A stretch of DNA of 64,000 bases from an uncultured Clostridia bacterium (GTDB lineage: Bacteria > Bacillota > Clostridia > Oscillospirales > Ruminococcaceae), in NCBI GenBank assembly GCA_947589035.1, contig CANPYZ010000006.1:1-64000 (forward strand). The letters are read 5' to 3'. A program made the translations under genes and the position numbers. The number at the start of each line of letters is the position of its first letter. Position 1 is the first letter of the stretch. The notes beneath the pieces are model-generated. The model saw only the letters and a program-made list of their open reading frames with translations. It searched no databases and had not been told where the DNA came from. Positions 1-7,138 of this stretch are shown in pieces.

Positions 1-170
1 TGATTTAAGTTTATTTACTTGCAACTACGCCGGAAATGCCCGTGTGACGGTGCGTTGCAATCAAATAGAAGAATAAATTTTTAGATAAATATTTCAAAAA
101 ATTCAAAAATCGGTGAAAAATATTGCAGGGATAGGATTATTAAATTTATTTTTTCACGCATAAAGTAAAA

Positions 171-195
171 AAGACCGTTTCGACGGTCTTTTTTA
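171..195 (+). terminator. Intrinsic terminator of an upstream gene outside the window
   Basis: An 8-bp stem (AAGACCGT / ACGGTCTT) closes a TTCG tetraloop and is followed by a T-run. The reverse strand also has a T-run, so it may work both ways. The 170 bases before it are AT-rich with no reading frame I can support. Confidence 0.85.
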
Positions 196-196
196 G

Positions 197-225
197 TTGA
201 CTTTTCAGCAATTATGCTGTATAAT
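197..225 (+). promoter_or_regulatory. Sigma-A type promoter for the small membrane protein
   Basis: TTGACT (197-202) and TATAAT (220-225) are separated by 17 bases, with TG placed for an extended -10. The start codon is 50 bases downstream. Confidence 0.75.
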
Positions 226-274
226 TAAGTAAATGACAACAGTCACTTAATTTTAACAGCAAAAGGGGATTATC

Positions 275-583
275 ATGATGAAGATAATACTAAAAAAAGC
301 CGGATTACTGGCATTAGGATTATTACAGGGACTTTTTGGCAGTTACTTTGCTATATTAGGATGGGCATTTGCTTTTCCTGAATCTTCCCCCGGAAGTAAA
401 GACTATGAAGAAGATTTATTTTTTGTTCCGTTAGGATTTGTCATGATATTTTCATGGATAATCATCATGATTGCCGCTATTGCATTGCTCCGCAAGAATA
501 AAGCGTATTTAGCATTATTTTTGATTTCTTGGTTAATTGGCTTGTCTGTTTTTTTCATTTTTACATTCATGATTCTGAAATAA
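275..583 (+). CDS. Small three-helix membrane protein, unknown function
   Basis: A 102-residue protein I do not recognise. Hydrophobic stretches near residues 8-33, 50-71 and 77-100 predict three membrane helices; a short acidic loop (PESSPGSKDYEEDL) joins the first two. An AAAAGGGG ribosome binding site precedes a double ATG. It is monocistronic: its own promoter lies 50 bases upstream and a hairpin terminator begins at the stop codon. Expression is supported by these signals; the role is unknown. Confidence 0.65.
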   Translation: MMKIILKKAGLLALGLLQGLFGSYFAILGWAFAFPESSPGSKDYEEDLFFVPLGFVMIFSWIIIMIAAIALLRKNKAYLALFLISWLIGLSVFFIFTFMILK

Positions 584-619
584 AAATCAGCACTAAGTTA
601 ATTTACTCCGTGCTGATTT
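584..619. terminator. Bidirectional terminator between convergent transcripts
   Basis: A 10-bp stem AAATCAGCAC / GTGCTGATTT is flanked by T-runs on both strands. It ends the small membrane gene on the plus strand and the tRNA-like transcript on the minus strand. The same ATCAGCAC stem recurs at 19245 and 20731. Confidence 0.8.
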
Positions 620-630
620 CTGAACAGTTA

Positions 631-702
631 ATCCCCTTGGCGGAGTTGGACCGCAGTCTCCAACTTAGCAGGCTGGCATCTTCACCGTTAGACGATAGGG
701 GA
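631..702 (-). tRNA. tRNA-like cloverleaf, anticodon GCU, short variable loop
   Basis: Read on the minus strand from 702, the sequence folds as a full cloverleaf. The acceptor is TCCCCTA paired with AAGGGGA (one A-A mismatch). The D-arm is GTCT/AGAT with GG in its loop, the anticodon stem is CCAGC/GTTGG with loop CTGCTAA, and the T-arm has four pairs. Conserved T8, A14, G18, G19, A21, T33, G53, T54, C56, A58 and C61 are present; position 55 is C instead of T. Anticodon GCU would read serine AGC/AGU codons, but serine tRNAs normally have a long variable arm and this one has four bases. No CCA is encoded. It has its own promoter and terminator. It may be a specialised tRNA, a tRNA-derived regulatory RNA or a decaying gene. 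Confidence 0.55.
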
Positions 703-770
703 CAGTCAGACGATAAAACCGTATCTCTTGTTATGGACAAGTGTTTTCTGTTTAAACTACCGACAATTTT

Positions 771-799
771 AGTTTAGCATATTTTTCTACATTTGTCAA
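771..799 (-). promoter_or_regulatory. Promoter of the tRNA-like transcript
   Basis: On the minus strand TTGACA (799-794) and TAAACT (776-771) are 17 bases apart, with TGC placed for an extended -10. Predicted transcription starts near 764 and would read a leader of about 60 bases, the cloverleaf, then the terminator at 619-584. Confidence 0.75.
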
Positions 800-1167
800 G
801 GAAAACTTGATTTTTAGACAGACCCTATGTATGAAAATTTATTCATTCCTGAATGCGTTTTTGTTTCATGATTTTGACTTTATAAATATCTTTTTTCGGA
901 AACGCCTTTGTAAGTGTGGATAACTATACCCATGCTTTTATTTTTTCTGTTATCGCCGTCTGTATTCTTATAGCATCGATTATGCCAACCAAGTTTTTTA
1001 TGTTAATTTTGTAAAGAAATTTTGATATTGTTGTAATTTCATTACTTTTTCATTTTCAGCTTTTCTTTCTCTTCAGGCGGGTATTCTCTCAAATGGTGCT
1101 ATATTCAGTTGAATAATGAAGATGTCACCCTATTTCTATTTGGACACAACGATTTTTTCTAAAGTTA
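800..1167. other. Gene-free AT-rich spacer
   Basis: I see no convincing reading frame, RNA fold or repeat in this stretch. It separates the tRNA-like unit from the promoter of the TerD operon. Confidence 0.5.
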
Positions 1168-1196
1168 TTGACAAATGAATAAAAATGCGGTATACT
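1168..1196 (+). promoter_or_regulatory. Promoter of the TerD-AIM24-lysozyme operon
   Basis: TTGACA (1168-1173), a 17-base spacer and TATACT (1191-1196), 68 bases before the terD-like start codon. Confidence 0.8.
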
Positions 1197-1264
1197 ATAG
1201 ATAAGCGAAAAAAGCAAGAAATTTTGATTTTATGGTTAAATTTTAAATTTAGGGGTGAAAAATA

Positions 1265-2314
1265 ATGGGTTTTGACATTCAGACGAAAGTCACATCTTGT
1301 TACGACCACAGCAACATCAGCAAACCGCCGTTAATTCGTCCAGCGTACACTTCGGGAACGATTCAGGAAGCCGGACAAATGCTGAATCCGAATGGAACGC
1401 CTTATCAGCAACTACAAAATGCTTACCAGCAACCACAAAATATTTACCAACAGCCACAGAATAATTATCAACAACCGCAAAATATTTATCAACAGCCACA
1501 AAATATTTATCAGCAGCCGCAAAATATTTATCAGCAATCGCAAAACACCTACCAACAACCGCAAAACACTTACCAGCAGCCGCAGAACACTTACCAGCAA
1601 CCGCAAAACACCTACCAACAGCCGCAGAACACCTACCAACAGCCGCAGAACACTTACCAGCAACCACAAAACACTTACCAACAACCGCAAAATAATTATC
1701 AACAGCCAGTTTCCCAACCCACTCCGCCTCCTGCTCAATTTTCCATTCCCCCACTTCCGGCGGATAGCACTTTACTGAAAAAAGGGCAGAAATTTACCGT
1801 TGCGGACAAATCCGGAAATACTCCTTTCCAGTTGAAATTGCTGTTAGATTGGGACGTGGCAGATTCTCGCTGTGATTTAGATGCTTCTGCATTTTTGCTT
1901 ACGGAAAGAGACATCGTTCCGGCAGAAGAATGGTTCGTTTTCTACGGTCAGCCAAAAAGCCCTGACCAAAGTGTCCGCTATTCCGGCAATTCCGGAAAAG
2001 GCGCACAAATGGAAATTCAACTTTCAGCAGTTAGTCCGCAAATTCAGAAAATTGCCCTTGCTGTGACAATTTATGAAGCTATGGAGCAAAATTTAAATTT
2101 TGGCATGGTGCGGAGCATTTCCGCAAGATTAGTTGACGACCGTCAACACGAACTCGCAAGATTGGATTTAACGGAACTTTCCTCAGCGGTAACGGCTTTA
2201 GTTGTCGGGGAATTGTACCGCTACAAAGGCGCATGGAAATTTAATGCTGTCGGTTCAGGCGTGAAACGGGATTTATCCGGTTTTTGCGCTATGTACGGCA
2301 TTGAAGCCGGATAA
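1265..2314 (+). CDS. TerD-family stress protein with Tyr-Gln-Gln heptad repeats
   Basis: A 349-residue cytoplasmic protein with no signal peptide. Residues about 47-150 are heptapeptide repeats of the type YQQPQNT. Residues about 170-349 form a TerD/calcium-binding-stress domain, shown by LLLDWDV and DLDASAFLLT, which correspond to the Asp-rich metal-binding motifs of TerD proteins. Family members bind calcium and are linked to tellurite, phage and envelope stress; the role here is inferred. An AGGGGTG ribosome binding site precedes ATG. It is the first gene of a five-gene run with an AIM24 protein, a GH25 lysozyme, a beta-helix protein and MnmM. The repeat tract may act as a flexible assembly region and could vary in length. 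Confidence 0.85.
   Translation: MGFDIQTKVTSCYDHSNISKPPLIRPAYTSGTIQEAGQMLNPNGTPYQQLQNAYQQPQNIYQQPQNNYQQPQNIYQQPQNIYQQPQNIYQQSQNTYQQPQNTYQQPQNTYQQPQNTYQQPQNTYQQPQNTYQQPQNTYQQPQNNYQQPVSQPTPPPAQFSIPPLPADSTLLKKGQKFTVADKSGNTPFQLKLLLDWDVADSRCDLDASAFLLTERDIVPAEEWFVFYGQPKSPDQSVRYSGNSGKGAQMEIQLSAVSPQIQKIALAVTIYEAMEQNLNFGMVRSISARLVDDRQHELARLDLTELSSAVTALVVGELYRYKGAWKFNAVGSGVKRDLSGFCAMYGIEAG
1403..1711 (+). repeat. In-frame 21-bp tandem repeat coding YQQPQN(T/I/N)
   Basis: Fourteen full 21-bp units (1403-1696) and one partial unit encode heptapeptides beginning YQQ. The seventh position is Ile early in the array and Thr later. Synonymous differences between units show the array is not newly expanded. Confidence 0.95.
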
Positions 2315-2335
2315 ACAGAAAGGATAGAATGAATT

Positions 2336-3130
2336 ATGATTAAATTTGAAACCATCAACGAATTAACGTTGAAAATTACTTCTCAGGGCGGCGGAAGAGA
2401 TTACGTCTTTTCGAAAATGGGCGCATTCATCGCCGGCGAAAGCTACCAGCAGAAAAATTTTAAATTTACCAAAGTATTATTAGGACCTGAACAGAATGTT
2501 GGAAGGGCTATACTTGGTCAAATCGGCAGACGGTTCACAGGGGAAAATTTACCTTTGATGAAAGTTGAATTTGGCGGTGATTCTGTTACATACTATGCCA
2601 ATGAAGCACAGCATGTTGTTGTTTATCGTTTACAGAACGGCGAACGGCTTTCCGTGGAAAGTGAAAATATTCTTGCCTTCACGCCGGATTGTCAATATAA
2701 TATTCGCTTTTTAGCGCAAGGTGTGATTTCTCAGAAAGGTTTAGCCACTTCCACATTAACCGGAAATGGACCTGATGCCTATGTGGCAATTTTAGTTGAC
2801 GGAAACCCGATTGTATTAGACAATTTACAAAGCCGTTCCGTTCTGGAAGCTGACCCTGATGCGGCTGTCTGCTGGATTGGCAGCGACCCCGAAATCCGCA
2901 CAGACTTATCCTGGAGAAACTTAATCGGTCAGGCTTCCGGTGAATCGTATATGTTCGAATGGAATGGTAACCGTCCGGCAATTGTGATTATTCAGCCGAA
3001 AGAACGCACTTCCGGCTTAGACCTTTCCATGGACGGAAGAAGAAGCGGAAGCGCACCTACTACACAAAGTTCCATTAGCGCACAGCAGTCATTCAGTGAT
3101 GTGAATGATATTCTGCGCCGTTTACGCTAA
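2336..3130 (+). CDS. AIM24/DUF124 family protein
   Basis: A 264-residue protein resembling the AIM24 (TIGR00266) family: a beta-rich fold with Gly-rich turns, e.g. LTGNGPDAYVAIL and an SYMFEWNGNRPAIVII segment late in the domain. Bacterial members are cytosolic trimers of unknown biochemical function that often sit beside TerD-type stress proteins, as here. The C-terminal 40 residues are a Ser/Gly/Gln-rich tail ending in Arg residues. AGAAAGGAT lies upstream of ATG and the gene follows the TerD gene by 21 bases, so both are almost certainly co-transcribed. Function remains inference from context. Confidence 0.8.
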   Translation: MIKFETINELTLKITSQGGGRDYVFSKMGAFIAGESYQQKNFKFTKVLLGPEQNVGRAILGQIGRRFTGENLPLMKVEFGGDSVTYYANEAQHVVVYRLQNGERLSVESENILAFTPDCQYNIRFLAQGVISQKGLATSTLTGNGPDAYVAILVDGNPIVLDNLQSRSVLEADPDAAVCWIGSDPEIRTDLSWRNLIGQASGESYMFEWNGNRPAIVIIQPKERTSGLDLSMDGRRSGSAPTTQSSISAQQSFSDVNDILRRLR

Positions 3131-3163
3131 AATTTAAACTATCAAGAAATGAGGATTTTATCA

Positions 3164-4573
3164 TTGAAATGGAAAAATTATCTGGCAATTCCGCTGTGTA
3201 TTTTCCTGACTGGGTGTGCAGCAGAACCAGAAGAACCACAACCGAAAATTGAAATTGCAGAAATTAAAGAACCTCCCTCCGAAGTGGAAACTTTACCGGA
3301 AGAATCCATGACCGAACCGGAAACACTCCCCCCTGCGCCGGAAGAAGTTTATATTAGCTGTATGCCCGTTGTGGAAGCGAACAGCACACTAAGATTAGAA
3401 GATTTTGTTTCTTTCGCTAATGTTACGCTGAAAGACCCCTATATGCAAATTGAAACAGGAAGTCTCGGAACATTTGAAGTTTCCGTGCCATATTATTATG
3501 GTGCGGAAACTCGTGAAGAAGTTGTCAGCTATGAAGTCAAAGACACAAAAGCCCCCGTCATTCTGAATGACGGCGATAGTGCCTATATTCCCGTAGGGGA
3601 AGAATTTGACTTACGGAATTTAATTGGCTATGGCGACCATTTCGACGACGATTTAACATTGACTTACGACGGAGATGTGGACACTTCCGTCCCTGGTAGT
3701 TATATGCTTTCGGCATATTTAACCGACAGTTCCGGAAATCAGTCTTCTTGCCGTTTGAATGTCGTTGTTGGTGACGAAGAACCAATGGAAGCCGCCGGTG
3801 AGCCTGTTCGTTTTCAGGAATTTAAAGCTAAATACGAAAGTAAAAAAAATACTCTTGTTGGCGTGGATATTTCTTCATGGCAAGGGGAAGTGGATTTTTC
3901 TGCTTTGAAAAATGCCGGTTGTGAATTTGTTATGCTTCGTGTGGGAACGAGTCAAGGCTATCCTGAACAAGATTCACATTTTGAAAGTAATTTCGCCGCC
4001 GCAAAAAAAGCCGGTCTGAAAGTCGGGGTATATTTCTACACCAGCGACACCAGCGAAGAACAAATTCGTGCAGATGCGGATTGGATTGTGAAACAGATTG
4101 ACAATGAAAAATTAGATTTTCCGATTGCATTTGACTGGGAAGATTTTACTAATTTTCAACAGTATGAAATCAATTTGCATGATTTAAATTTGCTGTATCA
4201 GGCATTTTCCGACCAGATGCAGACGAACGGCTATTCCACAATGCTGTATTCCAGTAAATATTTCTTAGAAAATGTCTGGGAAAATCCTGACAAAGAAACT
4301 ATTTGGCTTGCGCATTACGCAGCGGAAACGGATTACACTGGAAAATATGCTATGTGGCAGAGATGTAACACGGGAAATATTGATGGCATTGACGGAAATG
4401 CAGATTTTGATGTCTATACAAGTGAACTTTTAGACATGGAAACCGAAACTGAAACGTTATTTCCGGAACTGAACGAAACGAAAACGTCTGAATTACCTTC
4501 TGAAGATGAAAATCAGGAAGAAACCAGTGAAGAAGAGGAGGATTTATCCGATGCAGAAGTTGAAGATTACTGA
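3164..4573 (+). CDS. GH25 lysozyme lipoprotein with Ig-like domain
   Basis: A putative cell-surface muramidase cleaving peptidoglycan. I place the start at TTG 3164 because GAGGA (3151-3155) sits 8 bases before it, giving MKWKNYLAIPLCIFLTGC, a lipoprotein signal with lipobox LTGC; an in-frame ATG at 3149 has no good ribosome binding site. An acidic Pro/Glu linker and a bacterial Ig-like domain (about residues 65-205) precede the GH25 barrel (about 225-435). The barrel has the catalytic VDISSWQG start and the FDWED acidic pair. The tail is strongly acidic. The lipid anchor would hold it on the outer membrane face. The gene overlaps the next start by 23 bases. Confidence 0.88.
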   Translation: MKWKNYLAIPLCIFLTGCAAEPEEPQPKIEIAEIKEPPSEVETLPEESMTEPETLPPAPEEVYISCMPVVEANSTLRLEDFVSFANVTLKDPYMQIETGSLGTFEVSVPYYYGAETREEVVSYEVKDTKAPVILNDGDSAYIPVGEEFDLRNLIGYGDHFDDDLTLTYDGDVDTSVPGSYMLSAYLTDSSGNQSSCRLNVVVGDEEPMEAAGEPVRFQEFKAKYESKKNTLVGVDISSWQGEVDFSALKNAGCEFVMLRVGTSQGYPEQDSHFESNFAAAKKAGLKVGVYFYTSDTSEEQIRADADWIVKQIDNEKLDFPIAFDWEDFTNFQQYEINLHDLNLLYQAFSDQMQTNGYSTMLYSSKYFLENVWENPDKETIWLAHYAAETDYTGKYAMWQRCNTGNIDGIDGNADFDVYTSELLDMETETETLFPELNETKTSELPSEDENQEETSEEEEDLSDAEVEDY

Positions 4574-5213
4574 TTTGTATGATTTGCAATATACCCTTGC
4601 CGGAGAGTATCTGAAACAATTTGACTATCCGTGGGAAGCATTAGAGGGAATCAGCAAAATGATTATCACGCTTGGCGGAATGTTAGATTTTGAAGAATAT
4701 CATTATATTTCAGAAAATGTCTGGGTTCACAAGACTGCAAAAATTTTCCCAAGTGCCTATATTGGTGCGCCTTGCATTATTGGAGCAAATACGGAAGTCC
4801 GGCATTGTGCATTCATTCGGGGAAGTGCGTTAATTGGGGAAAATTGCGTTATTGGCAATTCTGTTGAACTGAAGAATGTAATTTTATTCGACCATGTGCA
4901 GACACCGCATTATAATTATGTCGGTGATAGTATTTTGGGCTATTATGCGCATATGGGCGCAGGGTCGATTACGTCAAATGTCAAATCGGATAAAACTTTA
5001 GTTGTAATTAAAGCGGAAGAAGCATTAGAAACCGGCTTGAAAAAAGTTGGTGCAATGTTGGGCGATTTCGTGGAAGTCGGCTGTAACAGTGTTTTAAACC
5101 CCGGAACGATTGTCGGACAAAATACAAGCATTTACCCGACGAGTTGCGTTCGTGGTGTTGTTCCGGAAAACAGTATCTGGAAAAATGACGGAACAATCAT
5201 CAGCAAAACTTAA
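4551..5213 (+). CDS. Left-handed beta-helix (hexapeptide repeat) nucleotidyl/acyltransferase-like protein
   Basis: A 220-residue protein starting at ATG 4551, preceded by AGGAGGA (4535-4541), inside the end of the lysozyme gene. From about residue 60 it shows hexapeptide-repeat rungs (IGAPCIIGANTEV, IRGSALIGENCVIGN) resembling the C-terminal acetyltransferase half of GlmU. No nucleotide-binding pyrophosphorylase domain is present, so calling it a UDP-GlcNAc pyrophosphorylase would overstate it. A sugar-nucleotide or cell-wall acyltransferase role fits its place next to a muramidase, but the substrate is unknown. Confidence 0.75.
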   Translation: MQKLKITDLYDLQYTLAGEYLKQFDYPWEALEGISKMIITLGGMLDFEEYHYISENVWVHKTAKIFPSAYIGAPCIIGANTEVRHCAFIRGSALIGENCVIGNSVELKNVILFDHVQTPHYNYVGDSILGYYAHMGAGSITSNVKSDKTLVVIKAEEALETGLKKVGAMLGDFVEVGCNSVLNPGTIVGQNTSIYPTSCVRGVVPENSIWKNDGTIISKT

Positions 5214-5240
5214 TATTTACTATTAAAATCAATTTAAAAA

Positions 5241-5795
5241 ATGAACGCTTTACAAATTATTCACGAGGCAGTCAGAAAACATGTACAGAACGGGGATTTC
5301 TGCATTGATGCGACAGCCGGAAGAGGAAACGACACATTATTTCTTTCGAATTTAGTGGGAAATTCCGGTCATGTGGCAGCATTTGACATTCAGCCGGAAG
5401 CCATTGCCAGCACGGAAAATTTATTACGCCAGCACGAGAAAAATAATTTTACTTTATATTGTGAAAGTCACGCCAAGATGAAGAATTATTTTCCGGAAGA
5501 AACGATTTCCTGCATTATGTTCAATTTCGGTTGGTTGCCGAAAGGACGGCATGACATTTTCACGAAAGCGGAAACAAGTCTTTCCGCCGTGGAACAAGGC
5601 TTGCATTTACTGCGTTCAGGCGGTTTAATGACGTTAATTCTGTATTACGGCAGGGAGAACGGTTTTTCAGAACGAGATGCACTGCTGGAGTATTTGCCCA
5701 CACTGGACAGTAATTGTTATACTGTTTTAGAAATGCCTTTCGTCAACCGGAAAAATTGTCCGCCAATTCCTATTTTAATCTGGAAAGAAAAATAA
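5241..5795 (+). CDS. mnmM: tRNA (mnm5s2U34) methyltransferase, MnmM/YtqB family
   Basis: A 184-residue class I SAM-dependent methyltransferase of the rRNA_methylase/YtqB family. The SAM-binding loop is DATAGRGNDTLFL, with a FDIQPEA acidic strand, and FNFGWLPKG carries the family signature. B. subtilis YtqB (MnmM) makes the last methylation of 5-methylaminomethyl-2-thiouridine at tRNA wobble position 34. The length matches the family. No clear ribosome binding site precedes ATG 5241, so translation may be coupled to the upstream gene, 27 bases away. It ends the operon, followed at once by a terminator. Confidence 0.85.
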   Translation: MNALQIIHEAVRKHVQNGDFCIDATAGRGNDTLFLSNLVGNSGHVAAFDIQPEAIASTENLLRQHEKNNFTLYCESHAKMKNYFPEETISCIMFNFGWLPKGRHDIFTKAETSLSAVEQGLHLLRSGGLMTLILYYGRENGFSERDALLEYLPTLDSNCYTVLEMPFVNRKNCPPIPILIWKEK

Positions 5796-5825
5796 CAGGC
5801 ACTTTTTAAGTGTCTGTTTTTATTT
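5795..5825 (+). terminator. Terminator of the TerD operon
   Basis: A 9-bp stem ACAGGCACT / AGTGTCTGT (one G-U pair) followed by a T-rich tract, starting at the mnmM stop codon. Confidence 0.85.
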
Positions 5826-5935
5826 GTTCAACTAAAATTTACAGAAAATTCACAATTTCCACTAAGAAATAATTCCCTTTTCTCCCGTCAAATAAGTGAA
5901 AACAAAATCAAAATTTACTTAAGGAGATTTTTAAC

Positions 5936-6982
5936 ATGAGAAAAATATTTATTAGTTTGTTCACTTCCTGCTTGCTGGGTGTTTCCTTTCTGGAAAACAT
6001 TGCTGTTAAAGCCAATTCATTGTCAGATACTGCAACGGCAAATTATGCATTGAATTTGCAATGCAGCGAAAAAACGTATTTCGACGATGAGGACACGCTG
6101 ACCTACTTTTATGTAGACACTGATTATGAAGGGGAAACCATTACCCTTGTCAATGCGGACAATATGACGGAATACACAATGGTTGATGATGGGAAATTTT
6201 CCGTTAGCGGGGACGATTTGCCCTATGACGGAGTTTATTCTCTGAAAATGGAATTAGACACTTCCGGCGTAACTTATGAAAATGCGAAAAAGCTTTCCTT
6301 TTATGCCGTAACAGAGGACGGTTCAACATCAAATACTGTTACCATTACCATTGCGAAACGATTCACAGATATTCAATTTCAGGAAATGAATGCCGTTGAC
6401 AGTGAAATTGAACAGCTCTGTTCATCTGAAAATTATCTTTCCGCAAGCAATGCGGAAAAAATTTCTATGATGTATGAATTATTAACAGAACTCGCATTGA
6501 ACGGCACAGAAAAATTTCCCTATAGTTTAATTCAGGCAGATTCCATAACGCTTTCAGATAATGGGGAATTTTATGAATTTCGCTATTATTTCGGATTTTC
6601 GGGTAATGTCATGATTTCCGGATTAGAACAAGAGCAAGAACCTACCGAAACAACGCCGGAAACCACAACTGAAACAACTACTACAACACCAACAACAACC
6701 ACAACCACCACTACAACATCAACAACAACCACAATTTCTGAAACAAGCACAGAAACAGAAACATTCACAGAAACAACCACTACACCGGAAGAAATTTTTT
6801 ACGGTGACTGTAATCAAGACGGTGCATTTAATCTTGTTGACGTTGTGCTGTTTCAAAAATGGCTGTTAGCCGTTCCGGATACGAATTTGAACAATTGGAA
6901 AGCAGCTGACTTCTGCAAAGATGATGTGTTGAATATATTTGATTTATCTTTAATGAAGAAAGCCCTGTTTGAATCTAATTAA
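5936..6982 (+). CDS. Secreted dockerin type I protein with Thr-rich linker
   Basis: A 348-residue exported protein. The Sec signal peptide covers residues 1-26 (MRKIFISLFTSCLLGVSFL... ending VKA). A unique domain of about 200 residues with no recognised family is followed by a linker made almost only of Thr, Glu and Pro (about 235-285). A C-terminal dockerin follows, with two calcium-binding loops, DCNQDGAFNLVDVV and DFCKDDVLNIFDLS. Dockerins bind cohesins on scaffoldins, so this protein is probably a cellulosome-like or surface-attached component. AAGGAGA lies 9 bases before ATG. The unique domain shows no catalytic motif I can name. Confidence 0.85.
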   Translation: MRKIFISLFTSCLLGVSFLENIAVKANSLSDTATANYALNLQCSEKTYFDDEDTLTYFYVDTDYEGETITLVNADNMTEYTMVDDGKFSVSGDDLPYDGVYSLKMELDTSGVTYENAKKLSFYAVTEDGSTSNTVTITIAKRFTDIQFQEMNAVDSEIEQLCSSENYLSASNAEKISMMYELLTELALNGTEKFPYSLIQADSITLSDNGEFYEFRYYFGFSGNVMISGLEQEQEPTETTPETTTETTTTTPTTTTTTTTTSTTTTISETSTETETFTETTTTPEEIFYGDCNQDGAFNLVDVVLFQKWLLAVPDTNLNNWKAADFCKDDVLNIFDLSLMKKALFESN

Positions 6983-7067
6983 AACAGAAATAATTTATAA
7001 ATTTATATTATATCAATCCTGTTTTGTCCAGTTCTGAAAAATTTCAATGCTTTTCGTCAAGAATAAC

Positions 7068-7096
7068 TTGACAAATTTGCATAGTTATGCTAAAAT
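7068..7096 (+). promoter_or_regulatory. Promoter for the carboxypeptidase-like gene and tyrS
   Basis: TTGACA (7068-7073), 17 bases, TAAAAT (7091-7096), with TG at 7088-7089 for an extended -10. Confidence 0.8.
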
Positions 7097-7138
7097 AGAA
7101 GATAATAAACCTAATAAACAGAACAGGAGGATTTTTTC

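Noticed and set aside
529-777. 82-residue ORF after the small membrane protein
   Set aside because: It runs through the terminator and the tRNA-like element and has no ribosome binding site or protein-like composition.
1403-1711. Possible CRISPR-like or tandem non-coding repeat
   Set aside because: The units are contiguous, 21 bp, in frame and have no spacers.
1317-1754. Several long ORFs on both strands in the 21-bp repeat region
   Set aside because: They are shadows of the in-frame tandem repeat; the TerD frame has the promoter, ribosome binding site and domain.
6586-6780. Val-rich minus-strand ORF
   Set aside because: It is the complement of the Thr-rich linker codons in the dockerin protein.
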